NCBI GenBank assembly: GCA_002293455.1
Contig: DBDH01000092.1
Location: 1-52,785 of the forward strand
Reading direction: 5' to 3'
Length of the DNA: 52,785 nucleotides
Origin: Treponema sp. UBA937
GTDB lineage: Bacteria > Spirochaetota > Spirochaetia > Treponematales > Breznakiellaceae
A program made the position numbers and the translations under genes. Each line of letters starts with the position of its first letter. Positions within the stretch are counted from its first letter, which is position 1. Below are positions 16,293-24,654 of the stretch, one piece after another. The notes beneath the pieces were generated by a model that was not told the origin of the DNA, did not search any database, and saw only the letters and a list, made by a program, of their open reading frames with translations.

Positions 16293-17933
16293 TCAGTAAT
16301 CCATTCCCATGCCGCCCATTCCGCCGCCGGGCATTGCGGGAGCTTCTTTCTTTTCGGGAATGTCGGTGATGGCGCATTCTGTGGTCAGAAGCAGGCTCGC
16401 GATGGAAGCCGCGTGCTGCAGAGCGGAACGGGTAACTTTCGCGGGATCGATGATACCGGCTTTTACCATATCAACCCATTCCATCTTGGCAGCGTCAAAG
16501 CCGATGCCTTTTTTCTCACTTTTGGCACGGTCGGCAACAACGGCGCCGTCAAGGCCCGCGTTCTCGGCAATCTGCCGGATGGGTTCTTCCAAAGCGCGTT
16601 TTACAATCTTGAAGCCGACTTTTTCATCATCGGTAAGAGCCGCAGTGTCAGCTTTTTCGAGGGCAATCGCGGCCTGAATAAGCGCGATTTCGCCGCCGGG
16701 AACGATTCCTTCTTCGATAGCAGCCCTCGTAGCGGAAAGAGCGTCTTCCACCCGGTGCTTTTTCTCTTTCAGTTCCACTTCGGTGGCGGCACCAACATTG
16801 ATCACCGCAACGCCGCCGGCGAGTTTCGCCAAACGTTCCTGAAGTTTTTCCCGGTCATAGTCAGAGGAAGTATCTTCAATCTGGGCTTTGATCTGGGCAA
16901 TCCGGTCCTGAATGTCTTTGTTCTTTCCGGCGCCGTTAATAATAGTAGTATTATCTTTATCAACTTTGATGGTCTTTGCCTTACCAAGCTGAGAAATATC
17001 GGTATTTTCAAGTTTCAAGCCGAGCTCATCGGAAATAACCTCACCGCCTGTAAGAACGGCAATGTCTTCCAGCATGGCCTTGCGGCGGTCGCCGAAACCG
17101 GGAGCCTTAACGGCACAGGTCCGGAGGGTTCCCCTGAGGCTGTTTACTACCAGGGTGGAAAGGGCTTCGCCGTCCACATCTTCGGCAATAATCAAAAGGG
17201 GCTTGCCGCTCTGGGCGATTTTTTCAAGCAGGGGAAGCATATCCTTCATCGAAGAAATTTTCTTGTCATGAATGAGGATGTAGGCATCTTCGTAAACGCT
17301 GGTCATGGTATCGCGGTCGGTCACAAAGTAAGCGGAAATATAACCGCGGTCAAACTGCATACCTTCCACAAATTCGATGGTTGTATCCATCGTTTTGGAT
17401 TCTTCCACGGTGATAACGCCGTCTTTTCCAACTTTTTCCATGGCATCGGCAATGGTTTTTCCGATTTCAGGATCGTTGTTGGCGGAAACCGACGCAACGT
17501 GGGAAATCTCTTCTTTATCTTTGATTTCCTTGGAATTTTTCTTGATTTCTTCAACGGAAATCTCGACAGCCTTATCAATACCGCGTTTCAGTTCGATAGG
17601 GGTCATTCCGGCCGCAACAGCTTTCAATCCTTCTTTTACTAAAGAATACGCCAAAACTGTAGCGGTGGTGGTTCCGTCGCCAGCCACATCGTTGGTTTTG
17701 GTAGCTACTTCTTTCAAAAGCTGAGCGCCCATGTTTTCATAGGGATCGGCAAGTTCAACTTCTTTAGCTACGGATACGCCGTCTTTGGTAACGGTAGGAG
17801 CGCCGAATTTCTTGTCCAATAGAACATTCCGTCCCTTGGGCCCAAGGGTAACCTTCACAGCCTTGGAAATTTGCTCAACGCCCGAAAGCAGTTTGCGGCG
17901 GGCTTCTTCGTTGAACATCAATTGTTTTGCCAT
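16293..17933 (-). CDS. groL: Chaperonin GroEL (60 kDa)
   Basis: The 546-residue protein is full length. It forms the double heptamer ring that folds proteins with ATP and GroES. Landmarks: KVTLGPKGRNVLLDK near residue 25, the nucleotide loop GDGTTTATVLAYSL near 86, and the C-terminal tail MPGGGMGGMGMDY. Ribosome-binding site GAGGAGATAAAATT precedes the ATG. There is no groES next to it, which is usual in some spirochaetes. A promoter is proposed at 18055-18083. I find no CIRCE inverted repeat (TTAGCACTC type) upstream; a different 7-bp inverted repeat ATTCGCA/TGCGAAT (17960-17988) in the leader could be an operator. Confidence 0.97.
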   Translation of the reverse strand: MAKQLMFNEEARRKLLSGVEQISKAVKVTLGPKGRNVLLDKKFGAPTVTKDGVSVAKEVELADPYENMGAQLLKEVATKTNDVAGDGTTTATVLAYSLVKEGLKAVAAGMTPIELKRGIDKAVEISVEEIKKNSKEIKDKEEISHVASVSANNDPEIGKTIADAMEKVGKDGVITVEESKTMDTTIEFVEGMQFDRGYISAYFVTDRDTMTSVYEDAYILIHDKKISSMKDMLPLLEKIAQSGKPLLIIAEDVDGEALSTLVVNSLRGTLRTCAVKAPGFGDRRKAMLEDIAVLTGGEVISDELGLKLENTDISQLGKAKTIKVDKDNTTIINGAGKNKDIQDRIAQIKAQIEDTSSDYDREKLQERLAKLAGGVAVINVGAATEVELKEKKHRVEDALSATRAAIEEGIVPGGEIALIQAAIALEKADTAALTDDEKVGFKIVKRALEEPIRQIAENAGLDGAVVADRAKSEKKGIGFDAAKMEWVDMVKAGIIDPAKVTRSALQHAASIASLLLTTECAITDIPEKKEAPAMPGGGMGGMGMDY

Positions 17934-18083
17934 AATTTTATCTCCTCAATTATTTCCCGATTCGCAAATACATAGTGATCGTGCGAATACGGTTTCATTC
18001 AAAATGTATGATTAACCCATCGTATTCACTGAATACAAAAATGAGTATACATATAAAATACTAAATAGACCTTAATACGGCAA
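17934..18083 (-). promoter_or_regulatory. groL promoter and leader
   Basis: On the minus strand TTGCCG (18083-18078) and TATTTT (18060-18055) stand 17 bp apart. The leader of roughly 115 bases contains two inverted repeats, GTATTC-AGT-GAATAC (18019-18033 region) and ATTCGCA/TGCGAAT (17960-17966, 17982-17988), either of which may bind a heat-shock regulator or fold in the mRNA. The stretch 18084-18311 between this promoter and the next one holds nothing I recognise. Confidence 0.5.
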
Positions 18084-18311
18084 TAGGGTAGCGCGAGAAA
18101 TTGAAAGTTCTCTTTTTGAGTAATTTTACGGCAATGTAACGTTTAAGATGCAATTGTATCGAAAAATATCCGCGGTTAAGGATTTCTCTGCCGCTGATAG
18201 TGCAGCGAGCTTAATATTGATGAATAAGTTTTTGCTGATATACTCCTTTAATGTAAGTTTCGGAAATAGTCAAATAGTTTTGGTTTGTTTGACTATATGT
18301 GACTGAATGTG

Positions 18312-18340
18312 CCGACAAAACAATAATATCATGATATACT
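18312..18340 (+). promoter_or_regulatory. Promoter of the envelope gene pair 18371/18772
   Basis: CCGACA (18312-18317) and TATACT (18335-18340) are 17 bp apart. The predicted start is near 18347, about 24 bases before ATG 18371, which is preceded by AAAAGGATTTTCGGTG. Confidence 0.5.
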
Positions 18341-18370
18341 TTTCCATAACAAAAGGATTTTCGGTGAATA

Positions 18371-18775
18371 ATGAAAAAATGGTTTGATATAATTTTTCCG
18401 CTGCGGGAAAAAATACAATCTTTGTTTTCAAATAAAAAAATCCTGATCTTGATTGGCGGATGCACTGCGGGATTTTTGCTTTTAGCGGCGCTTCTTGTTA
18501 TATCCATAGAGATGAGTCATAATCAAGATGAAATGCGGGAGGCTTCCGAGGAAATACAGCAATTTTTTTCCCCGCAGGCCATAACATCGGAGGATATTTT
18601 TCTTCCCGATGAACCTGATTTTATTCCGGAAGTGATGTTAGACCGTGAACCCAAGTCCTCATGGACCGATGAGGATGCCGAGCCTTTTTGGAATGATGCT
18701 CTGGAAGAAAATGCTGATGCCTGGCGAGCGCGGATTATCAGAGCTGTAGATGATATATTGGAGACCGTTCCGTGA
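18371..18775 (+). CDS. Single-pass membrane protein of unknown function
   Basis: The 134-residue protein has a basic N-terminus (MKKWFDIIFPLREKIQ), one membrane helix at about residues 24-46 (ILILIGGCTAGFLLLAALLV), and an acidic exported tail (for example DEDAEPFWNDALEENAD). It resembles no family I can name. The next gene starts at GTG 18772 inside its stop codon, so the two are translationally coupled and probably act together at the inner membrane or envelope. Confidence 0.65.
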   Translation: MKKWFDIIFPLREKIQSLFSNKKILILIGGCTAGFLLLAALLVISIEMSHNQDEMREASEEIQQFFSPQAITSEDIFLPDEPDFIPEVMLDREPKSSWTDEDAEPFWNDALEENADAWRARIIRAVDDILETVP

Positions 18776-20235
18776 AAAAAATATTCTTCATTTTGGGAAT
18801 GATGGTTTTAACGCTGTCTTTTTCCTGCAAGAGCGCCCCCGAAACAGTTCCCGAAGAAATCCCGCGTGAAGACACTATTCCCCTGACCGAACCTTCACCG
18901 GAAGAAGATCCGGTTCCGCCGGCCGAAACCGCTTCGGTCATTGTACCGGAGGCGGAACCCGAAAACGATACGGCTCAAAATGATCTGCTTGAACCGAACG
19001 AACCAGAAACAGCATCCATGCCGGAATATATCGATGAGTTTGCGGAAATAACCGATTTTCCGGCCGAACCGCCGATGGAATACCCTGAGATCATTGTACA
19101 AGAGCCCATGCCGATTCTTGCGAAACCGGAGGAGGACCCGTTGGCGGAACCCTCGGCGGAATTTCCGGCAATATCTCAACATGATATAAGTCCCGCCCCC
19201 GAACCTGTAACGGAAACACAAGTCCCTGCGGAGCAAAAGCCGAAACAAGAACCGCCTGCTTTTTTACGTCCCGCTGAGCCCATAGAAGATTCCACAATCG
19301 TGAGAGAATCACTCCCCGTACCGGTCAATCCCATTCCGGAACTTCCGGCGCGGCCGGTTCCGTCTCTTGAAAAAAATGACGATATCGTGTTTTCCCGAAC
19401 CGTTTACGCATCCGTTGGTCAGCTCATAGAGATTCCGTTTAGAGGAACCGGCTGGGTCTTTTTGGGAGAACAGGGTTCCCGCCGGGGAGTTTCTTATAAT
19501 TCCCGCCGCATGGATACGGAAGGACAAAGTTTTATTTTTCTAGCCGAACAAGCCGGAACGTATATCCTTAAGTTTTACAAGGAAGATTATATTCGGGATT
19601 ATATATTGAATGATCATGTTCAGGTGATTGTTGAAGAAGCTCCTGAATCATCGGGGACCGGCTGGTTTAATCCTCCTTCCGATAGGAGCCGGGTGATAGC
19701 CGAACCCCGCTGGCCCCTTGAACCGGGAAGTGCTAATGCCGCACAAAATGTTCCTTCTCAACCGGCTCCGCCGCGGACTGCCCCGGAGCCCATTACACCC
19801 GCGGCTGTTCCACCGCCTGATGAAACCGGATCATCAATTCAGGATGAAGGAATTGTTCCTGTTAGTCCGCCGCTTCCATCCGGTCCGCCGGCCGAAAATA
19901 TTCCTGGAACATCGAATGACGCATCCGCGGTAACAATGCCTGAAAATGCCGCTCCTGAAGAATACATAAAAAAAGCCCAGGAAGAATTTAACGCGGGACA
20001 GATTGTTCAAGCCATATCGATTTTGGAACAATTTAAAGAGCGCTACCCATCGGGGAGCGATGAAGCTTTTTGGCTTCTGGGACAGTTTTATGAAGCGAAT
20101 AGTCCCAGCCGAGATATTCGTACCGCTTTGAGTTATTATTATCGGCTCACTAACGAGTATCCGCAGAGTAAACGCTTCAACAACGCGAAAGCGAGAATCG
20201 CGTATCTTGAACGGTATTTTCTTAATATAAGATAA
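18772..20235 (+). CDS. Pro/Glu-rich lipoprotein with C-terminal TPR (YbgF-like)
   Basis: Translation starts at GTG 18772, overlapping the previous stop by 4 bases. The signal ends LSFSC. Residues about 25-190 are a low-complexity Pro/Glu spacer (many PEP, PAEP and EDP units), long enough to span the periplasm. About 200-290 form a beta domain (GQLIEIPFRGTGWVFLGEQ, then GTYILKFYKEDY). A second Pro-rich linker follows, and residues 395-487 carry tetratricopeptide-like helices (YIKKAQEEFNAGQIVQAI, ERYPSGSDEAFWLLGQFYE) as in YbgF/CpoB of the Tol-Pal system. I infer an envelope scaffold joining membrane and outer layers; no exact family is named. Confidence 0.7.
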   Translation: MKKIFFILGMMVLTLSFSCKSAPETVPEEIPREDTIPLTEPSPEEDPVPPAETASVIVPEAEPENDTAQNDLLEPNEPETASMPEYIDEFAEITDFPAEPPMEYPEIIVQEPMPILAKPEEDPLAEPSAEFPAISQHDISPAPEPVTETQVPAEQKPKQEPPAFLRPAEPIEDSTIVRESLPVPVNPIPELPARPVPSLEKNDDIVFSRTVYASVGQLIEIPFRGTGWVFLGEQGSRRGVSYNSRRMDTEGQSFIFLAEQAGTYILKFYKEDYIRDYILNDHVQVIVEEAPESSGTGWFNPPSDRSRVIAEPRWPLEPGSANAAQNVPSQPAPPRTAPEPITPAAVPPPDETGSSIQDEGIVPVSPPLPSGPPAENIPGTSNDASAVTMPENAAPEEYIKKAQEEFNAGQIVQAISILEQFKERYPSGSDEAFWLLGQFYEANSPSRDIRTALSYYYRLTNEYPQSKRFNNAKARIAYLERYFLNIR

Positions 20236-20256
20236 GCGCGAAATTGTGTACGAGGA

Positions 20257-21243
20257 ATGAAAATGAAAAAGTTTGTTGTTATAATGATTTGTTTGATTGC
20301 GGTAATTTTTATTTCCGCCGGAATACGTGATGTTCCCGAAGTTGACGCAGGCGCCGTAACTGTCCGCGTGTCGGCATTAAAAGGGCCTACCGCGATGGGC
20401 ATGGTTAAATTGATGAAGGATGCCGATGAAGGCAAAACGCGGAATGATTATTCGTTTTCGTTAACTTCCATCGATGAAATTATTCCGCGCATTTCCAGAG
20501 GCGATGTTGATATCGCGGCGGTTCCCGCAAACATGGCGGCAGTGTTTTACAATAACACCGGAAAGTATCAGGTTCTGGCGATTAACACTTTGGGCGTCTT
20601 ATATATAGTAGAAAAAGGAAATACGATTCAGAGTGTTGAAGATTTGCGCGGCAAAACGATTTATGTTGCCGGAAACGGCGCGGTTCCGGTATATTCCTTA
20701 AACTACATTTTGACTCACAATGGGCTTATTCCGGGTGAAGATGTTTTTCTCGAATTTAAATCGGAACCGGCGGAGATCATCCCTTTTCTTTTGAGGGATA
20801 ATAACGGCATTGCGATGCTGCCTCAGCCCTTTGCGGCTACGGCTCAATTGAGAATCGAAGGCTTGCGCATCGCTCTGGATTTAACAAAAGAGTGGGACGC
20901 GGTTGCGGAAGACGGAAGTTCCTTTGTAACGAGCGTCGTGATTGTTCGGAAGGAGTTTGCCGATCAGCATCCTGAAATGGTAAAGACCTTTGCCGAAGAA
21001 TATCAAACTTCTACGATGTGGGTAAACGCTCATATTCCCGAAGCGGCGGTTCTTGTCGGAGAAACCGGAATTGCCGATTCCCAAATCGCTGAGCAGGCAT
21101 TGCCGTATTGCAGTATCATTTATATTGATGGTCTTCCAATGAAGGAACAACTCGGCGGATATTTAAAAACGATTTACGATCAGAATCCAAAATCTGTAGG
21201 AGAGAAAATGCCTGATGAAGCTTTTTACTATAACATCAAATAG
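20257..21243 (+). CDS. ABC transporter substrate-binding protein (NitT/TauT-type)
   Basis: This 328-residue protein has an N-terminal signal segment (KKFVVIMICLIAVIFISAG) without a lipobox Cys, then a two-lobed periplasmic binding fold of the NMT1/SsuA type: VRVSALKGPTAMGMVKLMKD, GDVDIAAVPANMAAVFYNN, VEDLRGKTIYVAGNGAVPVY, and FVTSVVIVRKEFADQHPEMV. The family delivers nitrate, sulfonates, or thiamine precursors to a membrane pump. The permease and ATPase follow directly with overlapping ends, so this is a complete importer operon. Substrate cannot be told from the sequence. Confidence 0.85.
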   Translation: MKMKKFVVIMICLIAVIFISAGIRDVPEVDAGAVTVRVSALKGPTAMGMVKLMKDADEGKTRNDYSFSLTSIDEIIPRISRGDVDIAAVPANMAAVFYNNTGKYQVLAINTLGVLYIVEKGNTIQSVEDLRGKTIYVAGNGAVPVYSLNYILTHNGLIPGEDVFLEFKSEPAEIIPFLLRDNNGIAMLPQPFAATAQLRIEGLRIALDLTKEWDAVAEDGSSFVTSVVIVRKEFADQHPEMVKTFAEEYQTSTMWVNAHIPEAAVLVGETGIADSQIAEQALPYCSIIYIDGLPMKEQLGGYLKTIYDQNPKSVGEKMPDEAFYYNIK

Positions 21244-21982
21244 AAAAATACAAACGCTGATTGCCATATTGATATGGATTGCTATTTGGCAGATTGGAAG
21301 CATTCGGATTGGGGAAGAGATGCTGCTCGCGTCTCCCGCGGCGGTATTGAAAACGCTTTGGTCATTAATCTTTACGTTAGATTTTTGGAAGAGCATCGGA
21401 TTTTCTCTTTCACGAATTGTCATTGGCTTTGCCGCCGCGTTTGTCATGAGCCTTCCCTTGGCGGCACTGGCGTATCGTTTTAAGTTTGTCGAGATTTTTT
21501 TGAACCCTTTGATGGCGGCCGCGAAAGCCGCTCCTGTAGCATCGTATATCATTTTGTTTCTGCTGTTTTTTTCTTCGGGAATATTGTCGCTCATTACCGC
21601 TTTGGTTATGGCGGTTCCGATTTTATATGCCAATATTTTACAAGGCCTTTCTAGCACCGATAAAAAACTGTTGGAAATGGCGGAAGTGTTTCGCATATCG
21701 ACATGGAAAAAAATCATCTATGTGTATGTTTCCGAACTGATGCCTTTTCTCATTTCCGCCAGCAGCATCGCGATAGGGTATTCATGGAAAGCCGCCATCG
21801 CCGCCGAAGTGATCGCGCTTCCGCTTGGGTCAATCGGTGAACAGATTTATCAGGCAAAAATTTTTCTTGATACCAAAACGCTTTTAGCTTGGACGCTTGT
21901 TCTCGTCTGCATCAGTTTTGCTTTAGAAAAATTGATGCTGCTTTTTTTGAAATCGCTCACATCAAATATTGAAAGGTCATAG
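21215..21982 (+). CDS. ABC transporter permease (NitT/TauT-type)
   Basis: The 255-residue permease has about six membrane helices and a cytoplasmic coupling loop LLEMAEVFRISTWKKIIYVY that corresponds to the EAA motif (E-A---G---------I-LP). The start ATG 21215 lies 29 bases inside the upstream binding-protein gene, which indicates coupled translation. It forms the channel that pairs with the ATPase encoded next. SPAAVLKTLWSLI and PVASYIILFLLFF are typical of SsuC/TauC permeases. Confidence 0.85.
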   Translation: MKLFTITSNRKIQTLIAILIWIAIWQIGSIRIGEEMLLASPAAVLKTLWSLIFTLDFWKSIGFSLSRIVIGFAAAFVMSLPLAALAYRFKFVEIFLNPLMAAAKAAPVASYIILFLLFFSSGILSLITALVMAVPILYANILQGLSSTDKKLLEMAEVFRISTWKKIIYVYVSELMPFLISASSIAIGYSWKAAIAAEVIALPLGSIGEQIYQAKIFLDTKTLLAWTLVLVCISFALEKLMLLFLKSLTSNIERS

Positions 21983-21983
21983 C

Positions 21984-22559
21984 ATGGCAATTGTGTTAAA
22001 AGATATTTGCAAACAGTACGGCGGTCAAACTGTTCTGGATCATTTTTCTTTTGAGTTTCAGGAACATAAAAGTTACTGCATTATGGCGCCGTCCGGTCAG
22101 GGGAAAACAACACTGCTTCACATTCTGATGGGGATTGTAAACGCGGACAGCGGAACAATTTTCGGGATTGATCAATATAGAATTGCTCCGGTTTTTCAGG
22201 AGAATCGGCTTTGCGAAAACTTGAGTGTTGCGGCAAATATCAAAATGGTCAGCAGCGAAAAATTGCCTTCGCAAAAATTGAGTGTTTTGCTCGATCAATT
22301 TTTGCTCCCTGGTTCTATGAAAAAACCGGTTCGTACTTTAAGCGGCGGAATGAAACGGCGCGTTGCCCTTATACGCGCTCTTTGCAGCGAGGGGAATTTA
22401 TTTCTTTTCGACGAACCGTTTAAGGGCCTCGATCTTTCCACAAAAGAAACCGTGATGCACATAGTGAAACAAGCCATTGAAGGGAAAACAGCAATCTGGG
22501 TTTCCCATGACCCTAGCGAAGCGGAATTTATGGGAAGCGAGATTGTGAAGATAGATTAA
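21984..22559 (+). CDS. ABC transporter ATP-binding protein (NitT/TauT-type)
   Basis: ATG 21984 is chosen because AAAGG lies 8 bases upstream and the protein starts MAIVLKDICKQYGG. Walker A APSGQGKTTLLH is near residue 36, signature LSGGMKRRVALIRAL near 117, Walker B LFLFDEPFKGLDL near 137, and H-loop WVSHDPSEAE near 176. At 191 residues it is shorter than most family members (230-260), with a compact helical domain. It powers the import complex. Its stop codon overlaps that of the convergent GNAT gene. Confidence 0.85.
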   Translation: MAIVLKDICKQYGGQTVLDHFSFEFQEHKSYCIMAPSGQGKTTLLHILMGIVNADSGTIFGIDQYRIAPVFQENRLCENLSVAANIKMVSSEKLPSQKLSVLLDQFLLPGSMKKPVRTLSGGMKRRVALIRALCSEGNLFLFDEPFKGLDLSTKETVMHIVKQAIEGKTAIWVSHDPSEAEFMGSEIVKID

Positions 22560-22972
22560 ATTAATCTTCCAACATATTTCATTCCGGCGCCAACAAGTTC
22601 ACCATAAGGGCGGCATTTAAAGCCGAACTTTTCGTAAAAACCTTCCTTGCCTTTCACCGATCCAAGGTTAAGATGGGGATGATCGGGCAGCGCATCAAAC
22701 CAATCTAAAATCGTGTTCATGATAATCGAACCAATCCCTTTACCTTGATAATCATTTAAAACAGTTACATCATAAATGGTATAATGCAGTCCATCGCCGG
22801 CAGCTCTGCCCATGCCGATTATTTTCTTACCATCATAAACCGAGACTGCAAACGATGAGATATATCGTATTCTTGCATAAATCCGAAAACGTATTTTTCC
22901 CCAACCGCTTTGTTCATACAGAAAGTTAAAATCTCTCATGTTTGGAATTCTTTTTTTGATACAGATTTTCAT
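22556..22972 (-). CDS. GNAT-family N-acetyltransferase
   Basis: The core VTVLNDYQGKGIGSIIMNTIL carries the acetyl-CoA pyrophosphate-binding motif A (Q-x-x-G-x-G) and GKEGFYEKFGFKCRP is motif B. Length from ATG 22972 is 138 residues, as expected for small GNAT enzymes that begin with a KKxPNxxDFNFLYE-like segment. An earlier ATG at 22990 lies about 10 bases after a TATAAT and could give a near-leaderless mRNA, so the start is uncertain. The acceptor substrate is unknown. The gene converges with the ABC importer. Confidence 0.75.
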   Translation of the reverse strand: MKICIKKRIPNMRDFNFLYEQSGWGKIRFRIYARIRYISSFAVSVYDGKKIIGMGRAAGDGLHYTIYDVTVLNDYQGKGIGSIIMNTILDWFDALPDHPHLNLGSVKGKEGFYEKFGFKCRPYGELVGAGMKYVGRLI

Positions 22973-23078
22973 GAAATGATTGTATCTCATATCGAGATGA
23001 TTATATAATGTACTTGATAAAGAACTTGTCTTGACTCCCGTATGAGGAAGCATCAGCCATACATAAGGAGCTTACACA

Positions 23079-23234
23079 ATGCAGCAAGATAATCTTACCG
23101 AAATAAATATTGCAGACGCAAAAAATATGTCGTCCATCATTATTATAAAGGAGTACCCGCGATATAGGATTCATAAAGATATTGAGGATTCTCAAAATAC
23201 ATGCTGGAATTATAATCATCTATTTTATCGCTGA
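23079..23234 (+). pseudogene. Truncated paralog of the coiled-coil gene at 24655
   Basis: ATG 23079 follows ATAAGGAGCTTACACA, a good ribosome-binding site, and reads MQQDNLTEINIADAKN, close to the start of the intact gene at 24655 (MTEQDNLSGMSIADAKE). After about 20 codons similarity ends and the frame runs antisense through the end of the gene at 23143, stopping at 23234. The insertion or recombination that brought in the DUF3990 pair probably cut this gene. Confidence 0.55.
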
Positions 23235-23598
23235 TCCATGAATTGTAAACTGTCATCAATATATCTGCATAAAGTTTTTGTTGTGTTTTAGAAATATCCG
23301 CAATGAGACGTTTGTAAACTTTTGCTATATCAAAATACGTTGGAATGCTGAATTTGCATAAGGCGGCATTATCAAAATTTCCTTCTGTGATGTTGTATTG
23401 TAAAATAAGATTGTTTGCTGTTTTTTCAAGCGGTTCACTGTGTAGAACATCAGCAAGACTGAGAAGGCGTGCAATTTCCGCAGAACCAAGTTTTTGAACA
23501 ACGGCTTTGCGTTTGTTTTTGGTTTTTCTCCCGATGTATTCAACAACAGAACAGACAAAAAACAAATCGTTTTCTTTTTTTTCTTCTCTGCCATTCAT
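23143..23598 (-). CDS. DUF3791-like partner of the DUF3990 toxin, probable antitoxin
   Basis: This 151-residue protein (MNGREEKKENDLFFVCSVVEYIGRKT at the N-terminus in two pieces) has the short N-terminal helical region seen in DUF3791-type proteins encoded with DUF3990. It then extends into a further helical half (KVYKRLIADISKTQQKLYAD). Its start overlaps the stop of the upstream DUF3990 gene by 4 bases, as in toxin-antitoxin pairs. I infer that it neutralises the upstream protein. The assignment rests on context more than on motifs. Confidence 0.55.
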   Translation of the reverse strand: MNGREEKKENDLFFVCSVVEYIGRKTKNKRKAVVQKLGSAEIARLLSLADVLHSEPLEKTANNLILQYNITEGNFDNAALCKFSIPTYFDIAKVYKRLIADISKTQQKLYADILMTVYNSWISDKIDDYNSSMYFENPQYLYESYIAGTPL

Positions 23599-24050
23599 AA
23601 TGTAACCTTGTAACTTTCAATAAAATGCAGACAGTTGACAGCTCTTGAACTGCAGAACGCAATTTGATGAGTAGGATGTTTGAATTTTGCCAATACCCAA
23701 AACTGTTCCCGTGTCAAAATCCCGGATATAAAATCTGCGACATAATTCCAAACCTGATCATTTGCCATCGCTCCAATAACAATGTCCTGTGAATGCGGTT
23801 TACCGCTTCGGCAATCAGCAATAAAGTCGAGCCACGCGTCGGTCATTTCATCAAAAGTCAAAACATCAAGCCCGCTTTGCGCCGCATATTCAAACACACT
23901 GACAACCGGCGTCTGAAACCGAAGCGACCATCTTTCTGCCTGCGTTTTCAATTCGGTACAGTAAAATCCTTGTCCAAAGTCTTTATTATTTGCCGAAACC
24001 TTAATTTCCGGCTTTGTGATAATACTATAACCGCCATGATAGACTTTCAT
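23595..24050 (-). CDS. DUF3990-family protein, ADP-ribosyltransferase-like toxin candidate
   Basis: The start MKVYHGGYSIITKPEI and the block KDFGQGFYCTELKTQAERW are the DUF3990 signature; H-G-G/Y and the following GFYxT resemble the NAD-binding core of ADP-ribosyltransferases. The protein is 151 residues, typical. The gene is the first of a two-gene operon. Its promoter (24058-24086) places transcription start within a base or two of the ATG, and no ribosome-binding site is visible, so a leaderless mRNA is likely. The target is unknown. It lies next to an AbiH relic, a truncated coiled-coil gene and an HsdR relic. Confidence 0.7.
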   Translation of the reverse strand: MKVYHGGYSIITKPEIKVSANNKDFGQGFYCTELKTQAERWSLRFQTPVVSVFEYAAQSGLDVLTFDEMTDAWLDFIADCRSGKPHSQDIVIGAMANDQVWNYVADFISGILTREQFWVLAKFKHPTHQIAFCSSRAVNCLHFIESYKVTL

Positions 24051-24057
24051 ATTAAAT

Positions 24058-24086
24058 ATTGTAACAGAGAGGACATTGATTCACAA
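24058..24086 (-). promoter_or_regulatory. Promoter of the DUF3990 pair, leaderless arrangement
   Basis: On the minus strand TTGTGA (24086-24081) and TACAAT (24063-24058) are 17 bp apart. The start codon (24050) is only 7 bases beyond the -10 box, so the transcript should begin at or next to the A of ATG. Confidence 0.6.
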
Positions 24087-24149
24087 GTGAAAAAGATTTA
24101 GACTGGGGTTAATGAAGGAGAACTTAATAAAGAAGGAATGTTGAAAATC

Positions 24150-24645
24150 ATGAATAGAATTATTCTTATCGGCAACGGTTTTGATTTGGCTCATGGATTA
24201 GAAACCAGTTATAAAGATTTTATCGATGATTTTTGGTTATGGTGATGAAATGGATGAAAAAAGCAAGCTGATTGAAGGTAAAAACGAGGACGAATATCTT
24301 AAAAATAACAAGTCAATACGATACCTGAAAACAAGAAATTATCAAGAAATGCTTGCGTTTATCGAAGCTGATGATAACGAGATTTTTGTTATGGGACATT
24401 CCTGCGGAATATCAGATAGAACGCTATTGAATACATTGTTTGAACATGAATATTGCAAAAAGATAAAACCGTTTTATTACGAATGGAAAAGCAAAGAAGA
24501 CAACAAGAAAGTGGAAGATGATTATGATGATATAGTCATGAATATCCACAGAAATTTTAAAGATAAAAAATTGTGCAGAGCAAGAGTTGAACCTAAATCA
24601 AATTGTGAACGACTACCGCAGTTGGAAAAAAATCTGTTTAGCTGA
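24150..24645 (+). pseudogene. AbiH-family abortive infection gene with internal deletion
   Basis: The first frame (24150-24245) gives MNRIILIGNGFDLAHGLETS then YKDFIDDFW, the conserved AbiH N-terminus. It stops at TGA 24243. The end of AbiH resumes in another frame from 24226: IFGYGDEMDEKSKLIE, FVMGHSCGISDRTLL, and KPFYYEW. The middle, perhaps 150-200 codons, is missing. The junction lies in GATTTTTGG, which could come from both flanks by microhomology. AbiH proteins abort phage infection; this copy should be inactive. The 3' part keeps a 139-codon frame (24226-24645). Confidence 0.8.
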
Positions 24646-24654
24646 GGAGCCTAT

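Noticed and set aside
16413..17642. A 409-codon open frame on the strand opposite groL
   Set aside because: It is antisense to a fully conserved chaperonin gene and has no protein-like motifs; open antisense frames are common in genes with this codon use.
17934..18060. CIRCE (HrcA) operator upstream of groL
   Set aside because: The TTAGCACTC/GAGTGCTAA pattern is absent; only unrelated short inverted repeats are found.
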